Counted from the stretch's first letter, positions 1-7,633 are shown. The stretch is DNA of 41,998 nt from Lachnospiraceae bacterium (GCA_017633935.1 JAGBOJ010000017.1:1-41998), one strand, 5' to 3'. The notes: generated by a model not told the origin, from the letters alone. Numbers and translations: made by a program.

Positions 1-501
1 AAGAGCCGCGATAACCTCCGCTCCGAATTCCGTTGCAGCCCCCATCCCTCTTGCGGTGATCATCTTCCCGTCGCTTAATGCCTTAAGCTCGGGATGGTAT
101 TCGGCTCCTTCAAGAAAGCCTTCGTTTCCCGGATAGCAGGTTGCTTTCCTTCCTTTAAGCAATCCGAGCTTTCCGAGAAGCCTCGGAGCCGCGCAGATAG
201 CCGCTATGTATTTTCCGTTTTCATACGCCTTTTTAAGCTCATTATGCAGGGCATCATGTGTTTCAAGATTCTGCGTCCCCACTCCGCCCCCGGGAAGCAG
301 GAGCATATCATATTCATCGTAAGAGCCTTCCTTAAACATCTCATCGGCCTTGATAAATATCCTGTGGGAGCCCTCTATGATCTGTGTGTCCATTATCGAG
401 ACCGTGGTGACCTCTATCCCTGCCCGCCTTGCCATATCCACAGGAGTAAGTCCCTCGATCTCTTCAAATCCGTCTGCCAAAAAAACCGCTATCCTGCTCA
501 T
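1..501 (-). CDS. DJ-1/PfpI family protein (3' end outside window)
   Basis: Read by eye from position 501 leftward: 167 codons without a stop, so the C-terminus lies beyond the window. The N-terminus MSRIAVFLADGFEEIEG carries the conserved acidic residue of the DJ-1 active site (Glu15). The nucleophile elbow AAICAAP places the catalytic cysteine at Cys103, and the LLPGGG loop precedes it. DJ-1/YajL/ThiJ proteins act in the cytosol in glyoxal or glycation defence or as chaperones; which activity applies here cannot be told from sequence. The start ATG has a good Shine-Dalgarno site (GAGGAGG, 5 nt upstream). It lies 18 nt after yraN and is probably the distal gene of the lepB2-rbgA-rnhB transcript. 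Family confidence is high, exact activity unknown. Confidence 0.9.
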   Translation of the reverse strand, partial: MSRIAVFLADGFEEIEGLTPVDMARRAGIEVTTVSIMDTQIIEGSHRIFIKADEMFKEGSYDEYDMLLLPGGGVGTQNLETHDALHNELKKAYENGKYIAAICAAPRLLGKLGLLKGRKATCYPGNEGFLEGAEYHPELKALSDGKMITARGMGAATEFGAEVIAAL

Positions 502-519
502 ATTACCTCCTCTTTAATC

Positions 520-900
520 TTACCTTATATACCCGAACGCATTTTTATACCAGCTTATCTCATCACCGATGATCGAGATCACATCAAATCTGAATTCCCT
601 GTCTTCCGCAAGCCGGGCTTTCATTCTGTAATAATCGGAGGCCATACATATCCTCCTCTGCTTCCTTATCCCCACCGCTTCATAGGGCATACCGCTGCCG
701 GAATCTTTCCTGCATTTAACCTCGAAAAACACCGTGGTATTACCGTCAAGCCCGATGATATCTATCTCTCCCGTCCTGCACCTGAAATTTCTGGTGACGA
801 TCCTCACACCGTTTCTTTCAAGAAAGGCAGCGGCCTTTTCTTCACCCCTGTGCCCCTCATATCTGGTGCTTCCTTTTTTATAATCCGTGGTATCTGCCAT
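520..900 (-). CDS. YraN/UPF0102 family putative endonuclease
   Basis: A 126-residue protein of the usual YraN length. The N-terminal helix GHRGEEKAAAFLERNG is followed by the family core, with GEIDIIGLD at about residues 43-51 and FFEVKCRK at about 58-65. The D...ExK arrangement matches the restriction-endonuclease-like fold expected for this family. The cellular role is not established; homologues often sit beside rnhB, as here, which suggests nucleic acid processing. The start lies just after the stop of the FlhB-like gene (stop codon 904-906) and has no strong ribosome binding site of its own, so it is probably translationally coupled. Function beyond the fold is inference. Confidence 0.9.
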   Translation of the reverse strand: MADTTDYKKGSTRYEGHRGEEKAAAFLERNGVRIVTRNFRCRTGEIDIIGLDGNTTVFFEVKCRKDSGSGMPYEAVGIRKQRRICMASDYYRMKARLAEDREFRFDVISIIGDEISWYKNAFGYIR

Positions 901-903
901 TAT

Positions 904-1197
904 CTATCTGTTGCTCATATCTATTTTCTGGCGTATCATCTCCATGTCGTTAACGAATACAAGCACCTCTGCCACAACCTCGTAGAGCTCGGGCGGTATC
1001 ATCTCGCCTATTTCAAGATTCGATAAGGTATTTGCAAGCTTGCTGTCCTCATGAACAGCTACATTGCTTTCCTTTGCCTTTTCTATTATCCTTTCGGCTA
1101 TGATCCCTTTTCCGCTTGCGACCACCTTCGGAGCGGCATCTCCCGCCTCGTAGCTTAGGGCCACCGCGGTCTTTATTTTTTTCTTCTCCTCAGCCAT
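904..1197 (-). CDS. Orphan FlhB C-terminal-domain homologue (EscU/YscU/FlhX-like, YlqH-like)
   Basis: A 97-residue protein that aligns by eye to the cytoplasmic C-terminal domain of FlhB/YscU, the export-apparatus switch of type III secretion. The signature stretches are TAVALSYEAGDAAPKVVASG, then AERIIEKAKESNVAVHED and IGEMIPPELYEVVAEVLVFV. It lacks the FlhB membrane domain and the NPTH autocleavage motif, so it corresponds roughly to the product left after cleavage (FlhX type). It lies 8 nt downstream of a FliK-like gene; the Bacillus ylqG-ylqH pair occupies the same place beside rnhB and rbgA. In flagellated bacteria FlhB-C and FliK interact to switch substrate specificity, so this pair may be a functional couple. 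No other flagellar gene is visible here. Confidence 0.88.
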   Translation of the reverse strand: MAEEKKKIKTAVALSYEAGDAAPKVVASGKGIIAERIIEKAKESNVAVHEDSKLANTLSNLEIGEMIPPELYEVVAEVLVFVNDMEMIRQKIDMSNR

Positions 1198-1205
1198 GGG
1201 AGCAC

Positions 1206-2948
1206 CTACGCTTTCACATCAAATGTAAGCTTCTGAATCAGTTTTTCGCTCCTGCCCGTATTGAACATTATCTCGGGAACACTCTTTGCCTCACGGTTTA
1301 GGGCAACATCGCTTTTTACCTTATAACCTCTTTTATTAAGCCTGTCATCAAGCTCGGTAAGGTGCTCTGCGATAAAATCAAGAAGCTCTGCCTTCTGCAT
1401 GATAAAATGCGTGGTCACATTCGATTCCTGATTCATCGACACATGCACATCCATGGTCCCGAGATGCTCCATATCAAGATGCAGCAGGGCGGAAACATTT
1501 CCGTCCTTTGAAGCAAGTTTCTTTTTATTTGTATAGACATAAAGATCACCGTGTGCCGACTGGTCGTTAAGCTTGAGCGGAAGCTGTATATAGGTAAATG
1601 TCTGATTCAGCTGGTTAAGAAAATCGACATTCTGCCTTAAGTTCTCCGTCCCTTTGGCCAAAGTCGTATCGCCTCTTCCCGTATTGTTAAGAAGCTGGCT
1701 CATCTTAGTAGTGTCCCGTACTATCCTCTCAAAATATTCTTTTATCTTTTCCTTATCCGCCACATCCTCCGGCGAAAGGAGCATTTTCCCGGTTATCACG
1801 TTTTTAAGGAGCTTTCCGTACTCATTACTTTCGATGAGATTTTTTAAGGAATCCTTAAACTGCTCTTTATTTTCCGATGTTTTTGAAAATTCGTCAATAG
1901 CCGCTTTTATAAGATCAAGCGTCTGCGAGGATGTGATATCTGTGCTCCTGACATTTGATGTAAGGCTCTTCGGAACCCCGATCTCCTCCAGCCTGCCGGC
2001 AAGCGCGTTTCTTTCATCTTCACTGAAAAGCTTTCCGAGATTTTCCGTTACGGCGTTTTTACCGTAAAGGATCTCACCGCCCTCCTTTATCCCTTCTGTG
2101 CCTGAAGGCGTATCCTGACCGGCAATTACATTTTTTGCGCCGTTACCGGTATTTCCCTCCTCTGTCTGAATGACCGCGCCGTCATTTATATCCGCCATAT
2201 CCGCTGCCGGATTTCCGGTATTTTCTTTAACGGCACTTTGCAGAAGCTGCACCGTACCTTCATCCACAGGTCCGGTAAAAATATTCAGGATCTCATTATT
2301 AACGGAAATGCCCGTTTTGGCAAGATCACTGTAGCCCTCTGCAAGATGGCTGATCTCGGAGGCTATCTGATGGCTGTTATTTTTATATAATTCAAACTGC
2401 ACGGCATTTTCTTCCGTTATGGGTATGCCGAGCTTTGTCATCTGCACAATTGTGGACGGTGCCGCATCGGGGTTTGAATTTACGGTTTTGGCCATTTCCA
2501 GAAGTGACCCCGCATCTATCTTCATCCCCTCTTCCATCATGGACTGCACCATTTCCGCATTTTCGGGATTTACGGGGAGCTCCGCGCCCATAAGCGCCTT
2601 TGTGATCTGGCTGTCACCGGCAAGATTGGCATAAAGAGGCGTCAACTGTACCTTCCCTCCGCTGTTTGAGGATATCTCAAAGGACATCGTCTGCCCTACA
2701 TTGATATTCATCCTCTGCGAGAGCTTTGCGCTTAACGTGCTCTTATCCGCGAGCATGAGCTCAAGGGCCTGTCCGTCAAGGTTTGTGACCTTTCCGGTAA
2801 AGGTATCCCCCACGTTCATATTGCGGATACCCTGTGCCAGACGATAAGCAATCTTTGCGGAGCCTGTCTGCTCGGTCTTTTGCGTCTGCCCTACGCTCTT
2901 GCCCCCTGTCTGGAGCATTTGATTTTCATGTAATACTCTTAAATTCAT
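1206..2948 (-). CDS. FliK-like (hook-length-control-like) protein, YlqG-like
   Basis: 580 residues with no signal peptide or membrane segment. The N-terminal part (about 40-110) has short strand repeats around GDTFTGKV and GQTMSFEI, resembling a small beta domain. A long Ser/Thr/Asn/Gly-rich and helical middle follows. Residues about 453-548 resemble the FliK C-terminal (Flg_hook) domain: IQLPLKLN, HLDMEHLGTMDVHVSMN, then a helix with LLDFIAEHLTELDDRLNKRGY. The start overlaps the rnhB stop by ATGA, with no clear Shine-Dalgarno site, implying coupling. It precedes a gene like the FlhB C-terminal domain, the partner of FliK in flagellar export. The FliK assignment rests on the C-terminus only; the true role (flagellar, or an unrelated orphan pair) is unknown. 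Confidence 0.7.
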   Translation of the reverse strand: MNLRVLHENQMLQTGGKSVGQTQKTEQTGSAKIAYRLAQGIRNMNVGDTFTGKVTNLDGQALELMLADKSTLSAKLSQRMNINVGQTMSFEISSNSGGKVQLTPLYANLAGDSQITKALMGAELPVNPENAEMVQSMMEEGMKIDAGSLLEMAKTVNSNPDAAPSTIVQMTKLGIPITEENAVQFELYKNNSHQIASEISHLAEGYSDLAKTGISVNNEILNIFTGPVDEGTVQLLQSAVKENTGNPAADMADINDGAVIQTEEGNTGNGAKNVIAGQDTPSGTEGIKEGGEILYGKNAVTENLGKLFSEDERNALAGRLEEIGVPKSLTSNVRSTDITSSQTLDLIKAAIDEFSKTSENKEQFKDSLKNLIESNEYGKLLKNVITGKMLLSPEDVADKEKIKEYFERIVRDTTKMSQLLNNTGRGDTTLAKGTENLRQNVDFLNQLNQTFTYIQLPLKLNDQSAHGDLYVYTNKKKLASKDGNVSALLHLDMEHLGTMDVHVSMNQESNVTTHFIMQKAELLDFIAEHLTELDDRLNKRGYKVKSDVALNREAKSVPEIMFNTGRSEKLIQKLTFDVKA

Positions 2949-3577
2949 ATGTAATTATGTATGAACGTCCTTCTGTGAATAGGGGTAGGTCCCAGTTCCT
3001 TTAACGCTTTTATGTGCTCTGCCGTGCCATAGCCCATATTGGTGGAAAAGCCGTATCCGGGATAGATACTGTCATATTCCTTCATAAGCCCGTCCCTGTA
3101 TACCTTTGCGATTATGCTTGCCGCCCCGATCGATATAGACTTTGCATCCCCTTTTATGATCGGCACCTGTTTTATGTCAACCTCTGGGATCGTTACTGCA
3201 TCGTTTAATAATATATCGGGTTTTACGGGCAGTTCCTTAATAGCCTGTCTCATTGCCTCGTAGGTTGCCTGCAATATGTTTATCTCATCGATCCTGTCGC
3301 TTTCAACCCTGCCGACTGCCCACGCCACTGCTTTTTCCTTTATGATGCCGCTTAATTCCTCACGTTTTTTCGGTGAGAGCTTTTTGGAGTCCTTTATATA
3401 CAATATATCGCAGTCCTTCGGCAGTATCACGGCCCCGGCGACCACAGGTCCGGCAAAGGGTCCGCGCCCCACCTCGTCTATACCGCATATTGCCGTATAT
3501 TCACTGTAGAGCCTTTCATATTCGGATATTTCATATATCCTCTTTTTCTCGGCTTCAAGCCTTTCTTCCTTTGTCAT
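2945..3577 (-). CDS. rnhB: Ribonuclease HII
   Basis: 210 residues, normal for bacterial RNase HII. The enzyme cleaves the RNA strand of RNA-DNA hybrids and starts removal of single ribonucleotides misincorporated into DNA. The hallmark CGIDEVGRGPFAGPVV gives Asp34 and Glu35. LLNDA gives Asp126 and KVYRD gives Asp162, completing the D-E-D-D metal site. The start overlaps the lepB1 stop by 4 nt and its stop overlaps the next start by 4 nt, so it is embedded in an overlapping operon. The rbgA-rnhB neighbourhood is the classic Firmicutes order, here interrupted by a signal peptidase gene. Confidence 0.97.
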   Translation of the reverse strand: MTKEERLEAEKKRIYEISEYERLYSEYTAICGIDEVGRGPFAGPVVAGAVILPKDCDILYIKDSKKLSPKKREELSGIIKEKAVAWAVGRVESDRIDEINILQATYEAMRQAIKELPVKPDILLNDAVTIPEVDIKQVPIIKGDAKSISIGAASIIAKVYRDGLMKEYDSIYPGYGFSTNMGYGTAEHIKALKELGPTPIHRRTFIHNYI

Positions 3578-4131
3578 TTTCCCACAGCTCCGAATGATGA
3601 AAGGGGAAGTATCCTGAAAAACACCTTTCCCTTTATCCTTGATCTCTTCACATTCCTTATCTGCGCAAAACGGCTGTCCATTGAATTATTCCTGTTATCC
3701 CCGAGCACAAAATATTCATCGCTTGAGAGCGTAATCCCTCTGCCGGAGGCAAGACCGGGGTCTTTAATCGTCTCAGTCCCGTAATGCTCGTTAAGGAGCC
3801 TTTCGTTTATATATATATTTCCCTCATCATCTATTCTTACGGTCTCGCCCGGAAGACCTACGATCCGTTTTACAATATCGCCTCCCAGACTGTCTGAGTC
3901 CGGAAATACGACTATATCAAACCTTTTTGGCGATGAAAAGCTGTATGTCAGCCGGTTTATCATCACCACATCCTTATCGCTTAAGGTATCGTACATCGAA
4001 TCTCCCGACACCACATCCCTTGTTATGACAAAGCTGTTCAATAAAAACGCGGCCGCGATCACAAGAAGAAGATATATGCTGTTACTCAGTATACCCGATC
4101 CTTTTCTTCTTTTTTTCTTAGGGGAACTCAA
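3574..4131 (-). CDS. lepB: Type I signal peptidase (first of two)
   Basis: Membrane-bound leader peptidase that removes signal peptides from exported preproteins. A basic N-terminus (KKKRRKG) precedes one membrane segment, then come SGDSMYDTL with the catalytic serine (Ser45 from this start), DIVKRIVGLPGETV with the catalytic lysine (Lys88), and GDNRNNSMDSR. I chose the TTG at 4131, giving 185 residues, because GGGGAGGA lies 5-7 nt before it. The longer ATG start at 4167 would overlap rbgA by 50 nt and has no ribosome binding site. With TTG the overlap with rbgA is 14 nt. It shares only the family motifs with the second signal peptidase on the other side of rbgA. Confidence 0.93.
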   Translation of the reverse strand: MSSPKKKRRKGSGILSNSIYLLLVIAAAFLLNSFVITRDVVSGDSMYDTLSDKDVVMINRLTYSFSSPKRFDIVVFPDSDSLGGDIVKRIVGLPGETVRIDDEGNIYINERLLNEHYGTETIKDPGLASGRGITLSSDEYFVLGDNRNNSMDSRFAQIRNVKRSRIKGKVFFRILPLSSFGAVGK

Positions 4132-4966
4132 GTGTGATCCTCCCCAGTCTGCCGCTCCTGAAATCATCCAGCATATTATCCGCGGCTCTTTTAAGATCAG
4201 GCTCCCCGCCTTTTTTAAGCATATTGTATCTTACGGCGGCCTTTATAAGTATCTCCCCTACTCCTTCTTCCTTTTCCGCTCCGTACTTTTCTTCAAGTAT
4301 CTCAGGATATCTTTCCTTCATAAGCTCTGTCAGCTTTTCTATCAGGATATCGGTATTTATCGCCTCATCATTCATCGAGCCGATCAGTGCCAGATAGAGC
4401 GCGGTTTTTTTATCCTCTATCTTCGGCCATAAAAGACCGGGACTGTCTAAAAGCTCGATCTCCTTTGAAACCGTGATCCACTGCTTGCCCTTTGTCACGC
4501 CCGGCTTATTACCGGTCTTTACGACATTTTTCCCTGCCATGGCATTTATAAAGGTCGATTTTCCCACATTCGGTATACCGCACACCAAAGCCCTGACCGG
4601 TCTTTTCTGTTTTATTCCCCTTTTAAGATCTCTTTTATGTTTTTCGGCTGCAGCCTCACTTAAAAGTGCGCGTACACTCCTTAAGCCCTCCTTGCTTTTA
4701 AGATTCACTCCGGCTGCATTTAATCCGTTTTCCCTGTAATATTCCACCCAGCTTACATTTCCGTCCTTTGATGCCAGATCCGATTTGTTCAGTACCACCA
4801 CCCTCTTTTTTCCGTTTGAAAGAGCGGCTATATCGGGATTCTGTGTAGCAAGCGGTGCCCTGCTGTCCAACAGCTCTATTATCACATCTATAAGCCTGAT
4901 ATCCCCCAAAATGGCTCTTTTGGCCTTAGCCATATGCCCCGGATACCAGTGAAATGCATCCTCCAT
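4118..4966 (-). CDS. rbgA: Ribosome biogenesis GTPase A (circularly permuted, YlqF/RbgA)
   Basis: 282 residues. RbgA is a GTPase for late assembly of the 50S subunit, acting around installation of late proteins such as L16. The N-terminus HWYPGHMAKAKRAI is diagnostic. The G motifs are in permuted order: G4 NKSD at 60-63, then G1 GIPNVGKST at 130-138, then G3 DSPG at 174-177. The C-terminal helical RNA-binding region follows. The start ATG shares its A with the TAA of the upstream signal peptidase (TAATG), so translation is probably coupled. The location close to rplS, trmD and rimM fits its ribosomal role and matches Bacillus synteny. Confidence 0.96.
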   Translation of the reverse strand: MEDAFHWYPGHMAKAKRAILGDIRLIDVIIELLDSRAPLATQNPDIAALSNGKKRVVVLNKSDLASKDGNVSWVEYYRENGLNAAGVNLKSKEGLRSVRALLSEAAAEKHKRDLKRGIKQKRPVRALVCGIPNVGKSTFINAMAGKNVVKTGNKPGVTKGKQWITVSKEIELLDSPGLLWPKIEDKKTALYLALIGSMNDEAINTDILIEKLTELMKERYPEILEEKYGAEKEEGVGEILIKAAVRYNMLKKGGEPDLKRAADNMLDDFRSGRLGRITLEFP

Positions 4967-5562
4967 TACTTAACCCTTCCTATTCCCATATTTCCGCCAG
5001 CCATATGATACCATGCCCGTCCTATTATGGTGTCGAACCTGACATTTCCTATATTGGGGGTCCTGCTGTCTTCCGAAAAATTACAGTTGTCCCCCATCAC
5101 GAAATATTCATCCTCTCCTATCGTGATCTCGGTGGCTGCCACGCCCGGATCGGCTATGGAGTCCGGAAACATATCGGGCTTTGCCTCTCCGTTTAAATAA
5201 AGCACCCCGTTTGAGATCTGTACCGTATCTCCCGGAACGGCGACGACCCTCTTTACGTAGGTGTGGACATTTTCGTTTCCGTTCGGCTTAAATACAATGA
5301 TGTCACCGGGCTTTGGCTGAAACATATTATACCTTATACGGTCGATGAGTATCTCCTGTCCGTTTACAAGCTTGGGAGACATTGAATCCCCTATAACAAC
5401 GGTCTTTGCCCCCCATGCATAAACCACTACCCACGCAAAGAGCACGGCTCCCACCGAAATCGCTATCCATGAAAGCACCTGCGCTATCTGCTCGTGCGAT
5501 ACGGTTTTCTTTTTTTCATAAAAATGCAGACCCTGACTTCTGTTATTTCTCATAGCTGACAT
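4966..5562 (-). CDS. lepB: Type I signal peptidase (second of two)
   Basis: 198 residues with one N-terminal membrane segment (about 31-50). The catalytic serine is in VVIGDSMSPKL (Ser60), the general-base lysine in TYVKRVVAVPGDTV (Lys104), and the C-terminal signature is GDNCNFSEDSR. Role: cleavage of signal peptides on the outer face of the membrane. The start is uncertain. ATG codons at 5562 and 5553 are both in frame, and neither has a Shine-Dalgarno site. A TATAAT hexamer preceded by TG overlaps the first one (see promoter entry), which would leave little or no leader. It ends by sharing one base with rbgA. Confidence 0.93.
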   Translation of the reverse strand: MSAMRNNRSQGLHFYEKKKTVSHEQIAQVLSWIAISVGAVLFAWVVVYAWGAKTVVIGDSMSPKLVNGQEILIDRIRYNMFQPKPGDIIVFKPNGNENVHTYVKRVVAVPGDTVQISNGVLYLNGEAKPDMFPDSIADPGVAATEITIGEDEYFVMGDNCNFSEDSRTPNIGNVRFDTIIGRAWYHMAGGNMGIGRVK

Positions 5563-5569
5563 TATAACA
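5561..5569 (-). promoter_or_regulatory. Candidate extended -10 promoter at the lepB2 start
   Basis: On the minus strand TGT-TATAAT ends at 5561, overlapping the ATG at 5562-5560. No -35 box is visible 16-18 nt upstream; the TGn extension could compensate. Transcription would begin near 5554, next to the second in-frame ATG at 5553, giving a leaderless or nearly leaderless mRNA. It lies after the rplS terminator, where a new promoter is needed. The match is exact, the function is inferred. Confidence 0.4.
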
Positions 5570-5626
5570 AATTAAACACGAATATAAAACCCAAACGGAT
5601 CACACTCCGAAAAAAAACGAACGGCG

Positions 5627-5677
5627 AAAAAAAAAGGTATTTTTGCCGACATCTGTGTTTCCGGACAAAAATACCTT
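5627..5677 (-). terminator. Rho-independent terminator after rplS
   Basis: Perfect 12-bp inverted repeat AAGGTATTTTTG / CAAAAATACCTT (5634-5645 and 5666-5677), with an inner CCG/CGG extension. On the minus strand it is followed by a run of nine T (complement of the A run at 5627-5635, partly inside the stem). It ends the rplS transcript and separates it from the lepB2-rbgA operon. Confidence 0.88.
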
Positions 5678-5713
5678 GATTTTTTGAAAAATGAAAATGA
5701 CGGACAGGACAGA

Positions 5714-6064
5714 TCAGTTAACCGCTTCCTTAACCTTTGCCCTCTTTCCGGTAAGCTTTCTTAAGTAGAACAGCTTAGCCCTTCTTACCTTACCACGGCG
5801 AACGACCTCAACCTTTTCAACAGAGGGTGAATGCAGCGGCCAGGTCTTTTCAACTCCCACGCCGTTTGAAATCTTCCTTACGGTAAAGGTAGCCCTTGCG
5901 GTATTTCCGCCCTGCTTTTTTAATACGGTTCCTTCAAATATCTGAACCCTTTCCCTGTTTCCTTCCTTGATCTTATTATAGACCTTTACGGTATCACCCG
6001 TATTAAACTCGGGGATCTCCTTCTTTTTCTGCTCTTCTTCGATTTCTCTGATTATATCGCTCAT
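5714..6064 (-). CDS. rplS: 50S ribosomal protein L19
   Basis: 116 residues, standard length. L19 sits at the 30S-50S interface and contributes to an intersubunit bridge. Recognisable stretches are [47 protein letters not shown] and [20 protein letters not shown]. The start has an AGGAGG-type site close upstream. The gene follows trmD, the usual order, but a 116-nt gap containing a promoter-like sequence and a strong terminator behind it suggest it can be expressed as a separate unit, useful for a protein needed in much larger amounts than TrmD. Confidence 0.98.
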   Translation of the reverse strand: MSDIIREIEEEQKKKEIPEFNTGDTVKVYNKIKEGNRERVQIFEGTVLKKQGGNTARATFTVRKISNGVGVEKTWPLHSPSVEKVEVVRRGKVRRAKLFYLRKLTGKRAKVKEAVN

Positions 6065-6143
6065 AATTTCCTCCTTAGTTTACCCGGACGTTCATTAGCT
6101 GCCTTATGCTGCCAGAGGACCATCCGTTTTCACAAGCTTTTCG

Positions 6144-6172
6144 ATTTTATCATATATTGTCAGACTATGCAA
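6144..6172 (-). promoter_or_regulatory. Candidate rplS promoter
   Basis: On the minus strand TTGCAT (6172-6167), a 17-nt spacer, then TAAAAT (6149-6144) preceded by TGA, an extended -10. It begins directly after the trmD stop and leaves an 80-nt leader before rplS. That leader could hold an L19-type autoregulatory structure, but I could not confirm a fold. Confidence 0.5.
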
Positions 6173-6180
6173 GCCTGATT

Positions 6181-6888
6181 TTAATAAATCCCCCGTTTTC
6201 TTAAATACTCCTCATACATCTCCGGCCTGCGCTCCATCGTCCGCTTTCTTGCCTCGCGCACCCTGTACTGCCCGACCTTTTTATGATCTCCGCTCATAAG
6301 TATTTGCGGAACCTCCATATCCTTCCATACCCCGGGTCTCGTATATTGGGGATATTCCAAAAGCCCGTCGCTGAATGATTCATCTTCCGGTGAAGCACCG
6401 TTTCCGAGCGCTCCGGGAATGAGTCTTGTCACTGCATCCATGACTATAAGTGCGGGAAGCTCTCCTCCTGTCAGTACGTAATCCCCTACGGAGATATTAT
6501 CGGTCACTATCTTACTCAAGACCCTTTCGTCAATCCCCTCATAATGCCCGCATAAGAGGATCAGTGCCTCCTCCCCTGAAAATTCCTTTGCATGTCTCTG
6601 GGTGAAGCGCTCCCCCTGAGGGGTCAGATATATTACTCTTTCCGCCTTATTCCCGGTATTTTCCTTTGCCTTGAGAAAGGCATTGTATACGGGCTCACAC
6701 ATCATGAGCATTCCGGCGCCGCCGCCGTAGGTATAATCATCGACGCTTCCGTAATCATTTACGGCATAATCCCTTATGTTTACGGTATTTAAGCTTACTA
6801 TACCCTCCAAGCAGGCTCTCCCGGTGATACCCGTCATAAATGTGTTTTCTATCATTTCCGGGAAAAGCGTGAGCACCTCAAAATGCAT
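6181..6888 (-). CDS. trmD: tRNA (guanine-N1)-methyltransferase
   Basis: 235 residues. TrmD is a SPOUT-class, knotted, dimeric enzyme that uses S-adenosylmethionine to make m1G37 in tRNAs reading CNN codons, preventing frameshifting. Motifs: MHFEVLTLFPEMI at the N-terminus, DDYTYGGGAGMLMM, the knot region LLCGHYEGIDERV and SVGDYVLTGGELPALIVMDA, and the C-terminal LEYPQYTRPG. The start abuts the rimM stop (positions 6888/6889), so the two are co-translated. The rimM-trmD-rplS order is one of the most conserved translation operons. Confidence 0.98.
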   Translation of the reverse strand: MHFEVLTLFPEMIENTFMTGITGRACLEGIVSLNTVNIRDYAVNDYGSVDDYTYGGGAGMLMMCEPVYNAFLKAKENTGNKAERVIYLTPQGERFTQRHAKEFSGEEALILLCGHYEGIDERVLSKIVTDNISVGDYVLTGGELPALIVMDAVTRLIPGALGNGASPEDESFSDGLLEYPQYTRPGVWKDMEVPQILMSGDHKKVGQYRVREARKRTMERRPEMYEEYLRKRGIY

Positions 6889-7413
6889 CTAAATGAGTCC
6901 CTCCAGAAGATGCACCTTCATAGTGCCTTCCTCTATATCAACATCCAGTATACACTGTCTTATCGCAGGTATAAGGAGTTCCTTTCCGCTTTCTATAAGC
7001 GTTACCGAATATACATCATTGGCTCCGGTATGTATGACCTGCTTAAGCGTTCCCAGGAGCCTTCCGTCCTCGTCATATACGTCAAGCCCCGTAAGATCGA
7101 CCTCGTAATACTCGTTTTCCTTTAAGGGCACCGCATTTTCGCGGCTCACATAAAGCTCTGCCCCCCTGAAGCCCTCGACCTCGGAAATATTATTGAATTC
7201 CTTAAACTTTACGATAACAAGATTCTTAAAGTATCTGACTTTTTCCACGGTAACGGGTATCCTCTTTCCCTTTACGGAAAGCTCCGCCTCTTTCAGGTCA
7301 TCAAATCTTCTTGCATCATCCGTCAGCGGATATATCTTTACCTCTCCCTTTAATCCGTGTGTATTTGTAACAGCTCCTATCTGAAGATACCTGCTTAAAT
7401 TATTCCTGGACAA
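6889..7413 (-). CDS. rimM: Ribosome maturation factor RimM
   Basis: 174 residues. RimM binds S19 and assists maturation of the 30S head domain. The N-terminal barrel begins YLQIGAVTNTHGLKGEVKIYP. The C-terminal PRC-barrel part contains YYEVDLTGLDVYDEDG, GANDVYSV and LLIPAIRQCILDVDIEEGTM. Its first 14 nt overlap the end of khpA, and trmD begins directly after its stop. Sequence, length and neighbours all agree. Confidence 0.97.
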   Translation of the reverse strand: MSRNNLSRYLQIGAVTNTHGLKGEVKIYPLTDDARRFDDLKEAELSVKGKRIPVTVEKVRYFKNLVIVKFKEFNNISEVEGFRGAELYVSRENAVPLKENEYYEVDLTGLDVYDEDGRLLGTLKQVIHTGANDVYSVTLIESGKELLIPAIRQCILDVDIEEGTMKVHLLEGLI

Positions 7414-7633
7414 TTTCTACATTTACCTTTTTATCGGTTTTCGTTGAAGCCGCCTTAACCACTGTCCTTATTGCCTTGGCTATGCGCCCCGACTTTCCGA
7501 TGACCTTGCCCATATCGCCCGGCGCGACCTTCAGCTCGACATTTATCATATCGGCATCCTCGGTCTGGCTTACTATAACCTCGTCGGGCTTTTCCACCAG
7601 TGCCTTAGCGATCACCTCTACCAGTTCTTTCAT
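7400..7633 (-). CDS. khpA: KH-domain RNA-binding protein KhpA (YlqC)
   Basis: 77 residues forming a single KH domain, with the GxxG loop in VIGKSGRIAKAIRTVVKAA at about residues 40-58. KhpA proteins bind RNA, usually with KhpB (Jag), and affect cell shape, division and small-RNA biology in Gram-positive bacteria. It lies between rpsP and rimM as in Bacillus and streptococci. The ATG is preceded by AGGAGG. Its end overlaps rimM by 14 nt, suggesting coupling. The 106-nt gap on its upstream side shows no promoter that I can support. Confidence 0.95.
   Translation of the reverse strand: MKELVEVIAKALVEKPDEVIVSQTEDADMINVELKVAPGDMGKVIGKSGRIAKAIRTVVKAASTKTDKKVNVEIVQE

Noticed and set aside
94..1026. 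Plus-strand 310-codon open frame
   Set aside because: It lies antisense to the DJ-1, YraN and FlhB-like genes, which have clear family motifs; its own translation shows no recognisable domain.
1500..4780. Shared peptide LASKDGNVS in the FliK-like protein and RbgA
   Set aside because: The DNA identity is only about 17 bases, in unrelated structural contexts; best explained by chance.
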